A DNA stretch of 64,000 nucleotides from Telluribacter sp035998675 (lineage in GTDB: Bacteria; Bacteroidota; Bacteroidia; Cytophagales; Spirosomataceae). This document shows, one piece after another, positions 28,089 through 36,325 of the stretch. The DNA lies in assembly GCF_035998675.1 (NCBI RefSeq), contig NZ_DASYHI010000024.1, forward strand, positions 186,001 through 250,000. The letters are read 5' to 3'. The first letter of the stretch is position 1, and every line of letters begins with the position of its first letter. A program made the position numbers and the translations under genes. Under the pieces are notes generated by a model. It made no database searches. It was not told where the DNA came from and saw only the letters and a list, made by a program, of their open reading frames with translations.

Positions 28089-28097
28089 TACCTTTGC
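28089..28097 (+). promoter_or_regulatory. candidate -7 promoter element before the first HPt gene
   Basis: TACCTTTGC matches TAnnTTTGC exactly but lies 160 bases before the HPt start and has no TTG at -33. If used, it gives a leader of about 150 nt containing a GC-rich segment with weak hairpins. Confidence 0.35.
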
Positions 28098-28256
28098 TAC
28101 TCAGGCTTTGCCGTAGTACTCAGGTCCACAGAGTTCCTCCACACCACCGGGTTACAAGGCTTAGGCCAGGCCATTCTCTGGTATTAGTACGGCAATCCGG
28201 CCTGCTTTTTGTTGGAAGTTATACCTCAATACAAAACTTTCTATCTCTTATTTTTT

Positions 28257-28625
28257 ATGCTCAACCTGAATCCTGCTCTTGATGTCGATTATTTACAGCA
28301 GATCTACGGAGACGACGCTGTTATTATCAATATTATGCTGGAAACTTTCCTGGCGGATTCGTTGCCCCGCTGGGATGATATGGGTGAGCTGCTCCAGTCC
28401 GGACAGTACAGTCAGGCTGGTGACCTAGCTCACGGACTCAAACCCTCTTTCTCGATGGTGGGCCTTACCTGGCTTCACCCTAAAGTAGAAGCTTTTGAAC
28501 GAATTGCCCGCTATGAATCGGACCGTACGGCGCTGCCGACCCTGTACCAGGAAATATCAGCGGAACTGCGCCGCATGAAACCCATTCTGGAAGAAGAAGT
28601 AGCCCGGCTGGGAGAAAGTATGTAA
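28257..28625 (+). CDS. HPt-domain phosphotransfer protein
   Basis: A 122-residue, almost all-helical protein that would pass a phosphoryl group between receivers. The phospho-accepting histidine is H59 in LAHGLKPSFSMVG, a clear match to the HPt motif AHxLKxxxxxxG. An upstream start at 28209 would add 16 residues that do not resemble the family, so the ATG at 28257 is used. It resembles the second HPt at 43405 (AHKIKPTFGMVG). It marks the left border of the polysaccharide region. Confidence 0.85.
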   Translation: MLNLNPALDVDYLQQIYGDDAVIINIMLETFLADSLPRWDDMGELLQSGQYSQAGDLAHGLKPSFSMVGLTWLHPKVEAFERIARYESDRTALPTLYQEISAELRRMKPILEEEVARLGESM

Positions 28626-28732
28626 TGGGAGTACGCTTTCAAACGATAGGGGTAAAAGGGAAAAATTGAACGGCGCGATTTTTGCTATAGCTACCCAAAG
28701 TACCTTAAGTCCTAAACCCACAAGTAGTTTTG

Positions 28733-29869
28733 ATGAAAATCGGTATTGAAGCGCAAAGATTGTTCAGGCCTAAAAAGCACGGGATGGATGTAGTGGCGTT
28801 GGAACTTGTAAAGGCCTTACAACACCTGGATACACCTCATGAGTACTTCGTTTTTGTAAAGCCTGATGAGGATGTATGCTTAACCGATTCACCTAACTGC
28901 CGGATTGTCCCCATTCCAGGCAGCAACTACGCTACCTGGGAGCAGATACAACTTCCCTCATACGCACGAAAATACGGTATAGATGTACTGCACTGCACCG
29001 CCAATACGGCCCCCATCTGGCCCGGAGTACCGCTGGTAGTGACGCTGCATGACGTTATTTTTATGGAAAAGATGACGGGTCCTAATACGCAGACCTCTTA
29101 CCAGCGCTTTGGCAATATGTACCGCCGGTGGGTAGTACCTAAGATTATAAAAAAGTGCGAGAAGATCGTGACGGTGTCTCATTACGAGAAAGAGCGGATC
29201 CAAAAAACATTACAGCTACCCGACAATGCCGTAGAGGTAGCCTATAACGGGGTAAGCAACCGGTTTTCTACCCCGCCCAACATGGATGAGCAGCTATGGG
29301 TAAAGGAGCGTTTTAAGCTTCCGGAGCGTTTTTTCTTTTTTCTGGGCAATACTGATCCCAAGAAGAACATGCCTACCGTTATAAAAGCCTATGCGCAGCT
29401 GGCCGAGTCGGTTCCTGATGTAAAGCTGGTTATTGCCGACATAGCCCCCGAAATTATTGAAGCCATTCTCAGTACCCTTGGAAAGAGAGAACTGATGGCG
29501 CAGATGGTCTTTCCCGGCTATATACCCGGACAGTACTTACCCTCTGTGTACCACCAATGCGAGGTATTTCTGTATCCATCGCTGCGCGAGAGCTTCGGGC
29601 TTCCTATACTGGAAGCTATGACCTGCGGGGTACCCGTTATTACATCCAATGCCGCTGCTATGCCGGAGGTAGCCGGAGATGCGGCTTTCCTGGTGGACCC
29701 CACGAATGCGGATGACATAACAGCTACGATGAAAAAAGCCCTGCTGGACCTACCACTCCGGCAAAAAAAGATTGCCGAAGGGTTGAAGCGCCCGGCCCTG
29801 TTTACCTGGGAGTATACCGCCCGCACTATGCTGCACATCTACGAACAAATAAAACCCTCGCATGATTGA
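28733..29869 (+). CDS. glycosyltransferase, GT4-like (GT-B fold)
   Basis: Transfers a sugar from a nucleotide donor during polysaccharide assembly; cytoplasmic, at the membrane face. It is 378 residues. The N-terminal half has RLFRPKKHGMDVVALELVKAL and VVTLHDVIFMEKM; the donor domain has FFLGNTDPKKNMPTVIKA, and the E-x7-E region YPSLRESFGLPILEAMTCGVPVITS (quoted: SLRESFGLPILEAM). The ATG at 28733 is chosen over the TTG just before it. It overlaps the next gene by 8 bases, so they are coupled. Confidence 0.92.
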   Translation: MKIGIEAQRLFRPKKHGMDVVALELVKALQHLDTPHEYFVFVKPDEDVCLTDSPNCRIVPIPGSNYATWEQIQLPSYARKYGIDVLHCTANTAPIWPGVPLVVTLHDVIFMEKMTGPNTQTSYQRFGNMYRRWVVPKIIKKCEKIVTVSHYEKERIQKTLQLPDNAVEVAYNGVSNRFSTPPNMDEQLWVKERFKLPERFFFFLGNTDPKKNMPTVIKAYAQLAESVPDVKLVIADIAPEIIEAILSTLGKRELMAQMVFPGYIPGQYLPSVYHQCEVFLYPSLRESFGLPILEAMTCGVPVITSNAAAMPEVAGDAAFLVDPTNADDITATMKKALLDLPLRQKKIAEGLKRPALFTWEYTARTMLHIYEQIKPSHD

Positions 29870-30467
29870 TCGTTTACGGCTGGAACTAGATCGCGTACGA
29901 ATTGAAAATCCCGATGCCTGGCTACCGGGTGCTTTTGCCAAACGCCTCAGCTCCGGCGCTACCCGGCTCCTGAATGCGCGGTTTGCCCTGCGCAAATGCA
30001 GCCAGGTGGGCAAGTACGTAACGGTACGGGGATTTCCTCGAATTGAGGGTGCCGGCAAAATCATCATTAACAACGGAGCCAAAATATGGTCACACCTGGG
30101 TACCACCCAGCTCTCGGCGGGTAAGGGCGCCCGGATCATAATCGGAGAAGGTACCTTTATTAATACAGGTACTATTCTTTCGGCCCGGCACCTGATCCAG
30201 ATTGGCCGCAACTGCCAGATCGCCAATCAGGTCATTATTATGGATAATGATTTTCATGGTACTGCCAATCGTGACGAAGAACCCGCTCCCGAAGCCGTTA
30301 TACTGGAAGATAACGTGTGGCTCGCTACGCGGAGCATGGTACTGAAAGGCGTCCGGATCGGTGAAGGAGCCGTAGTAGCGGCCGGAGCCGTTGTGACCAA
30401 AGATGTCCCCCCCTATACAATGGTGGGGGGCGTACCCGCCAAGGTAATCAAGCAACTCAACCCTTAA
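29862..30467 (+). CDS. hexapeptide-repeat acyltransferase
   Basis: A 201-residue left-handed beta-helix acetyltransferase of the maltose/virginiamycin type, which would O-acetylate a sugar of the polymer or its precursor. Hexapeptide repeats run from about 65 to 190 (IIIGEGTFINTGTILSA, IGRNCQIANQVIIMDND, VWLATRSMVLKGVRIGEGAVVAAGAVVTKDVPPYTMVGGVPAK in pieces). The active-site histidine is probably in DNDFHG. It overlaps the upstream glycosyltransferase and is one base from the following GT2 gene. Confidence 0.9.
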   Translation: MIDRLRLELDRVRIENPDAWLPGAFAKRLSSGATRLLNARFALRKCSQVGKYVTVRGFPRIEGAGKIIINNGAKIWSHLGTTQLSAGKGARIIIGEGTFINTGTILSARHLIQIGRNCQIANQVIIMDNDFHGTANRDEEPAPEAVILEDNVWLATRSMVLKGVRIGEGAVVAAGAVVTKDVPPYTMVGGVPAKVIKQLNP

Positions 30468-30468
30468 T

Positions 30469-31680
30469 ATGAAACTCCTCCTCGAAATCTTCTTCTGGCT
30501 GGGAATCTTCCTGGTCGGCTACACCTACGTAGGCTATGGTCTGGTGGTGTGGCTGCTGATAAAAATCCGGAAAGCCTTTGGAATTACCCAGCCTATAATG
30601 AACGATCCGGACTACCTGCCCGAGGTAACCCTGGTAGTACCTGCGTACAACGAGCGGGGGTACATTGAGACCAAGCTTCAAAATTCTTTGGCCCTTGACT
30701 ACCCGACCGATCGCCTGCAGCTGCTGTTTGTGACGGAAGGCTCCACCGATGGTACCACCGAACTACTGGAAGCCCAGCGGGGGCAGTACCCGAATCTGCG
30801 GGTACTGGGAGGGAGTGAGCGGCGGGGCAAGATTGAAGCGATGAACATGGCCATGCCCCAGGTCACCACCCCTCTGGTTATCTTTACCGATGCCAACACG
30901 ACCCTGAATCCCAAAGCGATCCGGAACCTGGTGCGGCACTTTAAAGATCCGCAGGTGGGGGCGGTAGCTGGTGAAAAGCGAATAGAGGTACTTGAAAGTG
31001 AGGCTGCCGCCGGAGCCGGGGAGGGGCTGTACTGGAAGTATGAGTCTTTTCTAAAGAAACTTGATACCGAGCTACACAGCGTAGTGGGCGCGGCCGGTGA
31101 GCTATTTGCCGTTCGTACCAGCCTCTACGGGCACGTAGAAAAAGATACGCTGCTGGATGACTTTGTTATTTCCTTACGTATAGCCGGGCACGGTTACCGC
31201 GTCATTTACGAACCCGAAGCCTACGCGCTGGAACGCCCGTCTTTTTCTATCAATGATGAACAAAAGCGGAAGGTCCGCATTGCGGCGGGGGGCTTTCAGG
31301 CTATTGGTCGGCTGAAGTACCTGCTGAATATATTCCGGCACGGCTGGCTTACCTTTCAGTACGTGTCACACCGGGCTATGCGCTGGGCGGTGGCGCCTTT
31401 CTGCCTGCCTCTGATTTTGCTGCTGAATATTCCGCTGGCCCTGCTGCCGCAGGAAGGCGTACTTTCGGCACCGGCTTACCGGCTTATTCTGGCGGCGCAG
31501 CTGGGCTTTTACGCCGCCGCGCTGGTAGGTAATGTACTCGAAAACCGAAAGATCCGCGTGAAGCTGCTGTTTGTCCCTTACTACTTTTCTTTTATGAACT
31601 GGTGCGCTATTCTGGGCTACATGCGCTACCGGCGGGGCACTACATCAGGTATCTGGGAAAAGGTCCGGCGGGCCGAGTAA
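30469..31680 (+). CDS. membrane GT2-family glycosyltransferase
   Basis: A 403-residue processive-type GT2 enzyme. A first helix (FFWLGIFLVGYTYVGYGLVVW) precedes the GT-A domain: VTLVVPAYNE, TEGSTDGT, IFTDANTTLNP (DxD-like metal site) and the acceptor region DTLLDDFVISLRIA. QKRKVRIAAGG stands where QxxRW-like motifs occur. Two to three C-terminal helices follow. Its stop lies two bases from the stop of the convergent GT2 gene. Confidence 0.92.
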   Translation: MKLLLEIFFWLGIFLVGYTYVGYGLVVWLLIKIRKAFGITQPIMNDPDYLPEVTLVVPAYNERGYIETKLQNSLALDYPTDRLQLLFVTEGSTDGTTELLEAQRGQYPNLRVLGGSERRGKIEAMNMAMPQVTTPLVIFTDANTTLNPKAIRNLVRHFKDPQVGAVAGEKRIEVLESEAAAGAGEGLYWKYESFLKKLDTELHSVVGAAGELFAVRTSLYGHVEKDTLLDDFVISLRIAGHGYRVIYEPEAYALERPSFSINDEQKRKVRIAAGGFQAIGRLKYLLNIFRHGWLTFQYVSHRAMRWAVAPFCLPLILLLNIPLALLPQEGVLSAPAYRLILAAQLGFYAAALVGNVLENRKIRVKLLFVPYYFSFMNWCAILGYMRYRRGTTSGIWEKVRRAE

Positions 31681-31682
31681 GT

Positions 31683-32855
31683 CTATTCGGTACCGTGTGG
31701 GGTATGGATAAATTTCTTTTGTGCTTCACCCATTTTAAGAATTGATTTAAAAAACCGAATAAACAGGGCTGGTACCTGGCTAAACTCCCGCCAGCCCAAT
31801 TTTTGACGTAGCGCCGGAGGAGTAGAGATATAAAACGTAGCTACCAGCATCGCCAGCTGAATCGTTACGAACCAGGACAAGGTACTTAGTCCCCAGATCA
31901 GCCAAACCGGTACAGTAGCCCCCACCAGACCGCCCAGCAGCATAACCCGAGGAGGAAGCATGGTTTGTACTACTTTGTCGAAGTAATCAATATTGCCCCG
32001 GAGCAGATGGGCTATACCCGGCCAAAAGTTGAGCCGCAGGTACTTAATCTGCGCCGCGATCCAGCGGGTACGCTGCTTTTCAAAAACGGCCGCATTCTGT
32101 ACTTTTTCGTCGTAGCAAAGAGCATCATCCAGGTACTCAATCCGGATACGCTGCTTGAGAAGCCGCATTTCCAGTTCCTTATCAAAACCCCCGATAGCCT
32201 GAATCTCGGTCATCAATTCTATAAACAAAGTATAGTCAAAGGCCATGCCTGAGCCAATCAGCGCAGACGACAGCCCCAGTACCCGGTGCCCTTTACGGAA
32301 TATATGGTTGTTGATCTCTTCACTGACCGCATCCAGTATGGCCGTACCCGTGTTGGTATTCTTGGCGGTTCGGTGGCCCTGTACTACTTTCCAGCCCCGC
32401 TCCATCGCCTGACTGACCCGATCCAGAAAGTCAGGAGCCATGACATTGTCGGCATCCAGAACGACTGCCACCTCAAACTGGCCGTCCAGTTGTTGTAAAG
32501 CCGCATTGAGGGCCTTAGCCTTGGTAGAAGTCTCAAATACTACCTCCACCACCCGGATGGGCAACGCCCGCAGCTTAACCAGTGTATCGGGTTGGAGGGA
32601 ATCTGCAATAACTACTACCTCAAACCTATCTTTTGGGTACTTCTGCTCCAGCGCCCGCACGGCCGAATCCACAATGACCGCATCTTCTTTGTAGGAGGGT
32701 AGAAAAACCGCCATCCGCCGCTGCCGCGGTCTGGCTTCGGGATGGTAGGTAGCAGGCTTTCGGAACATACCCGCTACGGCAAATACAAACAGATAAAGTG
32801 TAACGAAGGCCGTAGCAGAAAAGAGCAGGTAAGCCAGCAGAGTCAGGAGTTCCAT
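31683..32855 (-). CDS. membrane GT2-family glycosyltransferase
   Basis: A 390-residue transmembrane GT2 protein, last gene of the minus-strand polysaccharide arm. It has an N-terminal helix (LLAYLLFSATAFVTLYLFVF), GT-A motifs VFLPSYKED, VIADSL, VVLDADNVM (metal site) and a QRTRWIAAQ-like KQRTRWIAAQI motif, then C-terminal helices (VMLLGGLVGATVPVWLIW). The RTRW motif is typical of processive or lipid-linked GT2 enzymes. It follows the next gene on the strand after 4 bases. Confidence 0.9.
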   Translation of the reverse strand: MELLTLLAYLLFSATAFVTLYLFVFAVAGMFRKPATYHPEARPRQRRMAVFLPSYKEDAVIVDSAVRALEQKYPKDRFEVVVIADSLQPDTLVKLRALPIRVVEVVFETSTKAKALNAALQQLDGQFEVAVVLDADNVMAPDFLDRVSQAMERGWKVVQGHRTAKNTNTGTAILDAVSEEINNHIFRKGHRVLGLSSALIGSGMAFDYTLFIELMTEIQAIGGFDKELEMRLLKQRIRIEYLDDALCYDEKVQNAAVFEKQRTRWIAAQIKYLRLNFWPGIAHLLRGNIDYFDKVVQTMLPPRVMLLGGLVGATVPVWLIWGLSTLSWFVTIQLAMLVATFYISTPPALRQKLGWREFSQVPALFIRFFKSILKMGEAQKKFIHTPHGTE

Positions 32856-32859
32856 AGAG

Positions 32860-33735
32860 TTAGTTGGTCAGGTTCCAGGTTACGCCCCGCCAGAAAGCAG
32901 CGAGGTAATCCCAGCGTTTTTTGAGGAGGTAGGTCAATGTATTTTTGGGAATAGAGATACAGGAAAAAAAGGCCAGGCCGGCAAGGCGTTGCCAGCTACG
33001 GTAGTTACGGCGGAGAAACAGCACCCGGTTGCGGGTCTGGTAGTATACCTTTAGCGGACTTTGCTTACCGGTAGAAACCGACTCTTTGTGTAAAATTTCT
33101 GACTCCGCCACGTACCATACCCCAAAGCCATCGCGACGGGCCCGGGCGCACCAGTCCAGCTCTTCGTAGTACAGAAAATAGGCGTCGTCCATCAGGCCCG
33201 TTTTTTCTATTAATGCCCGCGAAACCAGCATAGCGGCTCCATGGATATAGGCGGTGGGGCCACTTTGGTTGTAGCTTCCGTCGTCTTTCTGTCGGTGCCC
33301 TATAAAATGTCCTCGTCCGGTCAGCGAGTTTATTTCGGTACAGCCCGCGTACTGAATCAGGTTATCTTCGTAGTAGTACTTAATCCTTGGGCTCACCATG
33401 CCTATCGTCGGGTCCGCTTCCATCCGCTCCACCAGTGGTTCCAGGAAGCCGGGAGGTACTTCGGTGTCGTTGTTGATGAAAAGCAGGTACTTGCCCTTTG
33501 CCTGCCGTACGGCCAGATTATTTCCCCCCGCAAAACCCAGATTAGTAGTACTTTTCAGGAAATGCACCTCCGGGAAAAGCGGAATCAGCTCGTCGATGCC
33601 CTGCTTCGGGCTCCCATTATCTACCACCCAAATCTCGACGTTTGGATACGTGACCTCCCGCAGGCTACGCAGTAGCTCCGCCGTGACCTGCGGCTGATCG
33701 TAATTGACAGTAATGATCGATACAAGAGGGCGCAT
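32860..33735 (-). CDS. GT2-family glycosyltransferase (rhamnosyltransferase-like)
   Basis: A 291-residue soluble GT2 enzyme of the type that adds rhamnose or similar sugars to a lipid-linked oligosaccharide. It begins with VSIITVNYDQPQVTAELLRSL, then VVDNGSP, STTNLGFAGGNNLAV and FINNDTEVPPGFL (the DxD-like site). A later motif, YFLYYEELDWCARARRDGF, is typical of this branch. It is downstream of the flippase by 18 bases. Confidence 0.93.
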   Translation of the reverse strand: MRPLVSIITVNYDQPQVTAELLRSLREVTYPNVEIWVVDNGSPKQGIDELIPLFPEVHFLKSTTNLGFAGGNNLAVRQAKGKYLLFINNDTEVPPGFLEPLVERMEADPTIGMVSPRIKYYYEDNLIQYAGCTEINSLTGRGHFIGHRQKDDGSYNQSGPTAYIHGAAMLVSRALIEKTGLMDDAYFLYYEELDWCARARRDGFGVWYVAESEILHKESVSTGKQSPLKVYYQTRNRVLFLRRNYRSWQRLAGLAFFSCISIPKNTLTYLLKKRWDYLAAFWRGVTWNLTN

Positions 33736-33753
33736 GAGGTTGGGTTCGATGGG

Positions 33754-35034
33754 TTAGGGCGTTGCAGTAAGTACTTTATTTTCAACCTCTGTCTCCGGTA
33801 CTTCGCTCGCAAATACATTTCTCAGGACAATGCCGCCAAACACCACTCCCACCACCACGGTACCAATGGTAACCACGGCCACCGGCACCGGCTGCTGCCA
33901 GTAATGCAGCACAACTACGTCGCCAATGATATTAAACGCCGCCATGAGTACTACCTTGATCGTGTTGAAGCGGGGGCGGCCCAGGCTGTCCAGCGTGACG
34001 CCAATGAGCCGGTCGGCGGGCAGGAACAGGCTGTACACCGCGAATACCCGCAGCAAAATAGCGGAGTCGCGGTAGGCTTCGCCTCCCAGCAGTACTACCA
34101 GCGGCTCGGCCAGGATAAAGCACAGGATACTTACCGGTACCAATACCAGCGTCAGCAGCTTTAGTTCTTTGAAAAATAGGGCTTTCGCCTGCTGCAAACT
34201 GCCTTTTTCCCCGTACTGCGAAAGCTGGGGCAGCAGGGTAGCCATAACGCTGCGCAGCGGGATCTCTACTATTTCAATTAGTTTGTAGGGAAGGTTGTAA
34301 GCCGCTACGGCCGCCGAAGAAAGGTAGTACCCGAGCAGGAAGGTATCGGAGCTTTTGAGCAGATTGGTACATAGCAACGTACCAATCGTGTATTTTCCAA
34401 AGTTCCACAGCTCACGCAGCTGCTGCCGCTGAAACGTACGCAGGGCCTGCCAGTGCGTCCATCCGGCCCCTACGGCCCCTATTGACACCAGCAGGTACAG
34501 GCCCGTCTGCGCCCAGGCAATGCTTTCCAGGGACCACTTCTGCCAGAAGCCCAGCGTTACAAATACCAGAAAGGGTACCGTAAAGCCCAGCCGCAGCCGC
34601 AGAATATGGTCGAAGCGCCCCTCGGCCTGGCGTTGCCAGAGCGCCACGCTGTAGGGCCAGGTAGCCAGCAGCAGCCAGGGCAGCTGTGGAAGTACCAGCC
34701 GCCATTCGTCGGGAAGCTCCAGCCCTATCAGCCCCGCACCTCCCACCAGCAGGCTCACCACCACCGTAAAAGCGCCGCTAATGGCCCAGGTAGCACCGGT
34801 GTAGCGGTTGTCGCGGGTGGCGGCGTGGTAACGGACCAGGGCCGTATGAACCAGCCCCGACCTGAGCATGTCCAGGAATGTCCAGACGGTCAGGTACAGG
34901 ATCCAGGTACCCAGCTCGGTTGGTGTAAGGGTACGCGCCAGTACCATTACGCCCAGAAACCCGGAAGCGGCACTGACGCCTACTCCGGCCAGGGAAAGCA
35001 GACGGGGATTTTGTAAAAGTTTTTTCAGGACCAA
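33754..35034 (-). CDS. polysaccharide flippase (Wzx/MATE-like)
   Basis: A 426-residue inner-membrane protein with about 12 helices, predicted to flip lipid-linked repeat units to the periplasmic face. The N-terminal pattern GVGVSAASGFLGVMVLARTLTPTELGTW (quoted in part: LARTLTPTELG) and GKYTIGTLLCTNLLKSSDTFLLGYYLSSAAVAAYNLPYK (in part: SDTFLLGYYLS) match polysaccharide biosynthesis proteins. The start appears to be TTG (35032-35034); the first in-frame ATG would remove the first helix. It lies between two glycosyltransferase genes. Confidence 0.9.
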   Translation of the reverse strand: MVLKKLLQNPRLLSLAGVGVSAASGFLGVMVLARTLTPTELGTWILYLTVWTFLDMLRSGLVHTALVRYHAATRDNRYTGATWAISGAFTVVVSLLVGGAGLIGLELPDEWRLVLPQLPWLLLATWPYSVALWQRQAEGRFDHILRLRLGFTVPFLVFVTLGFWQKWSLESIAWAQTGLYLLVSIGAVGAGWTHWQALRTFQRQQLRELWNFGKYTIGTLLCTNLLKSSDTFLLGYYLSSAAVAAYNLPYKLIEIVEIPLRSVMATLLPQLSQYGEKGSLQQAKALFFKELKLLTLVLVPVSILCFILAEPLVVLLGGEAYRDSAILLRVFAVYSLFLPADRLIGVTLDSLGRPRFNTIKVVLMAAFNIIGDVVVLHYWQQPVPVAVVTIGTVVVGVVFGGIVLRNVFASEVPETEVENKVLTATP

Positions 35035-35078
35035 AGAAATAGCGGAGGTTTAGGGTTTGAATCTTTACTACTCGTATA

Positions 35079-36320
35079 CTATACCGGTGCTACTGCCCCC
35101 GGCTTGGCCACATTTTTCCCGTTTTTGTCACGGATAACTTTGTCAATAATAGCCTCCAGCTCCCGCGCCCGTTCCGGCCATGAGTTTTGCCGCGCCACCT
35201 CAATCCGCTCCTGCCGGGCCTGCCAGGAAGCAGGCCCTCTGGCCGCCCGAACGGCTTCTATAAAGCTATTTTTTGTCGGGCAAACAGCCACCACTTCACC
35301 GAATGCTTCCAGCGGGGCAAAGTCAGTACTGACCACGGGTAGCCCGACGGCCAGGTACTCATTGATTTTCATCGGGTAAATAGCCGCCGTCTGCTCATTT
35401 TTTACAAAAGGAATAAGCCCGACCTGAAACCCGGCCAGTATGCCCGGAAGCTCTTGGGGAGTTTTGGCACCCGTAAAGCGCACGTTTGGCAGGGCACGCA
35501 GGGCTTCAATAGCGGCCTGAACGTGTGGCTTGTCATACACAATGCGCCCCACCATCACCAGTTCCTGTCCGGGAAGCCTGCGGGCCAGGTCGGTCAGCAG
35601 GTCGTAGTTGAGGCGGCTATCAATACTGCCTACGTAGCCCATCGCTTTGGGGGTAGCCGGTTCAGAAGCAGGTATATCAATTTTCTGAAATTCCTCGAAA
35701 TCTACTCCGTTGTGGACCAGGTAGACAGGCTTGCCGAATGGTTTCTTGGAAGTCAGTAGTCCATCTGACGAGACTACTACGGCATCCGTTGTCTCCACGA
35801 AGTTTTTTTCGGAGCGGGCTCCGTGTTTTTGGGCCCAGGCGCAGGTACTTATCTCATCATAGCAGTAGTAAATAAGGCACTGCTCTCCGAGCTTTCCCGC
35901 CAGGGGTATTCCCACCGAAGGATTGAAGGCATTGATTACCACCGGGTTTTGAATCGCCAGCTGGTGGTAGGCGTTCCGGACGGCTCTTAGTACCAGGCGG
36001 GCGTTCAGGCGCTGCAAACCGTCGTACAAGCGGGTATGGGTCAGAAAGTTGACTGGTAGTACCGGCGGCGGCGTCAGTACATGAACCGTGGCCTCGCCCA
36101 CCTTTACCTCCCGGAGCCTCCCCGATAGCCCGAGCAGGCGGCTTACCGGAACAGTACCGGGTTTCAGAACTCCCATCAGGGCATCTTTCCAGGTATACTG
36201 GTAGTCAATGTATAGCACCCGGTGCCGCCGTGCCAGCGCTTCCATCAACTTCACGGTACTTTTGACATAGTTGCCCTCCCAGGAGGGAAAAGCAACGCAA
36301 ACAATGTCGTAGGCGGCCAT
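35079..36320 (-). CDS. glycosyltransferase, GT1/GT4-like
   Basis: A 413-residue GT-B enzyme of the polysaccharide arm. N-terminal elements are AFPSWEGNYVKSTVKLMEALA and VLYIDYQYTWKD; the donor-binding half has YLVHNGVDFEEF, MGYVGSIDSRLNYDLL and IYPMKINEYLAVGLPVVSTDF, the E-x7-E-equivalent region. The C-terminus ends in a polar tail. It is 5 bases downstream of the Wzc-like gene and 44 upstream of the flippase. Confidence 0.9.
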   Translation of the reverse strand: MAAYDIVCVAFPSWEGNYVKSTVKLMEALARRHRVLYIDYQYTWKDALMGVLKPGTVPVSRLLGLSGRLREVKVGEATVHVLTPPPVLPVNFLTHTRLYDGLQRLNARLVLRAVRNAYHQLAIQNPVVINAFNPSVGIPLAGKLGEQCLIYYCYDEISTCAWAQKHGARSEKNFVETTDAVVVSSDGLLTSKKPFGKPVYLVHNGVDFEEFQKIDIPASEPATPKAMGYVGSIDSRLNYDLLTDLARRLPGQELVMVGRIVYDKPHVQAAIEALRALPNVRFTGAKTPQELPGILAGFQVGLIPFVKNEQTAAIYPMKINEYLAVGLPVVSTDFAPLEAFGEVVAVCPTKNSFIEAVRAARGPASWQARQERIEVARQNSWPERARELEAIIDKVIRDKNGKNVAKPGAVAPV

Positions 36321-36325
36321 AGGTA

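Noticed and set aside
28094..28256. Possible RNA gene or riboswitch in the leader of the first HPt gene
   Set aside because: The GC-rich leader forms only weak hairpins by eye and no tRNA cloverleaf or known riboswitch core was found.
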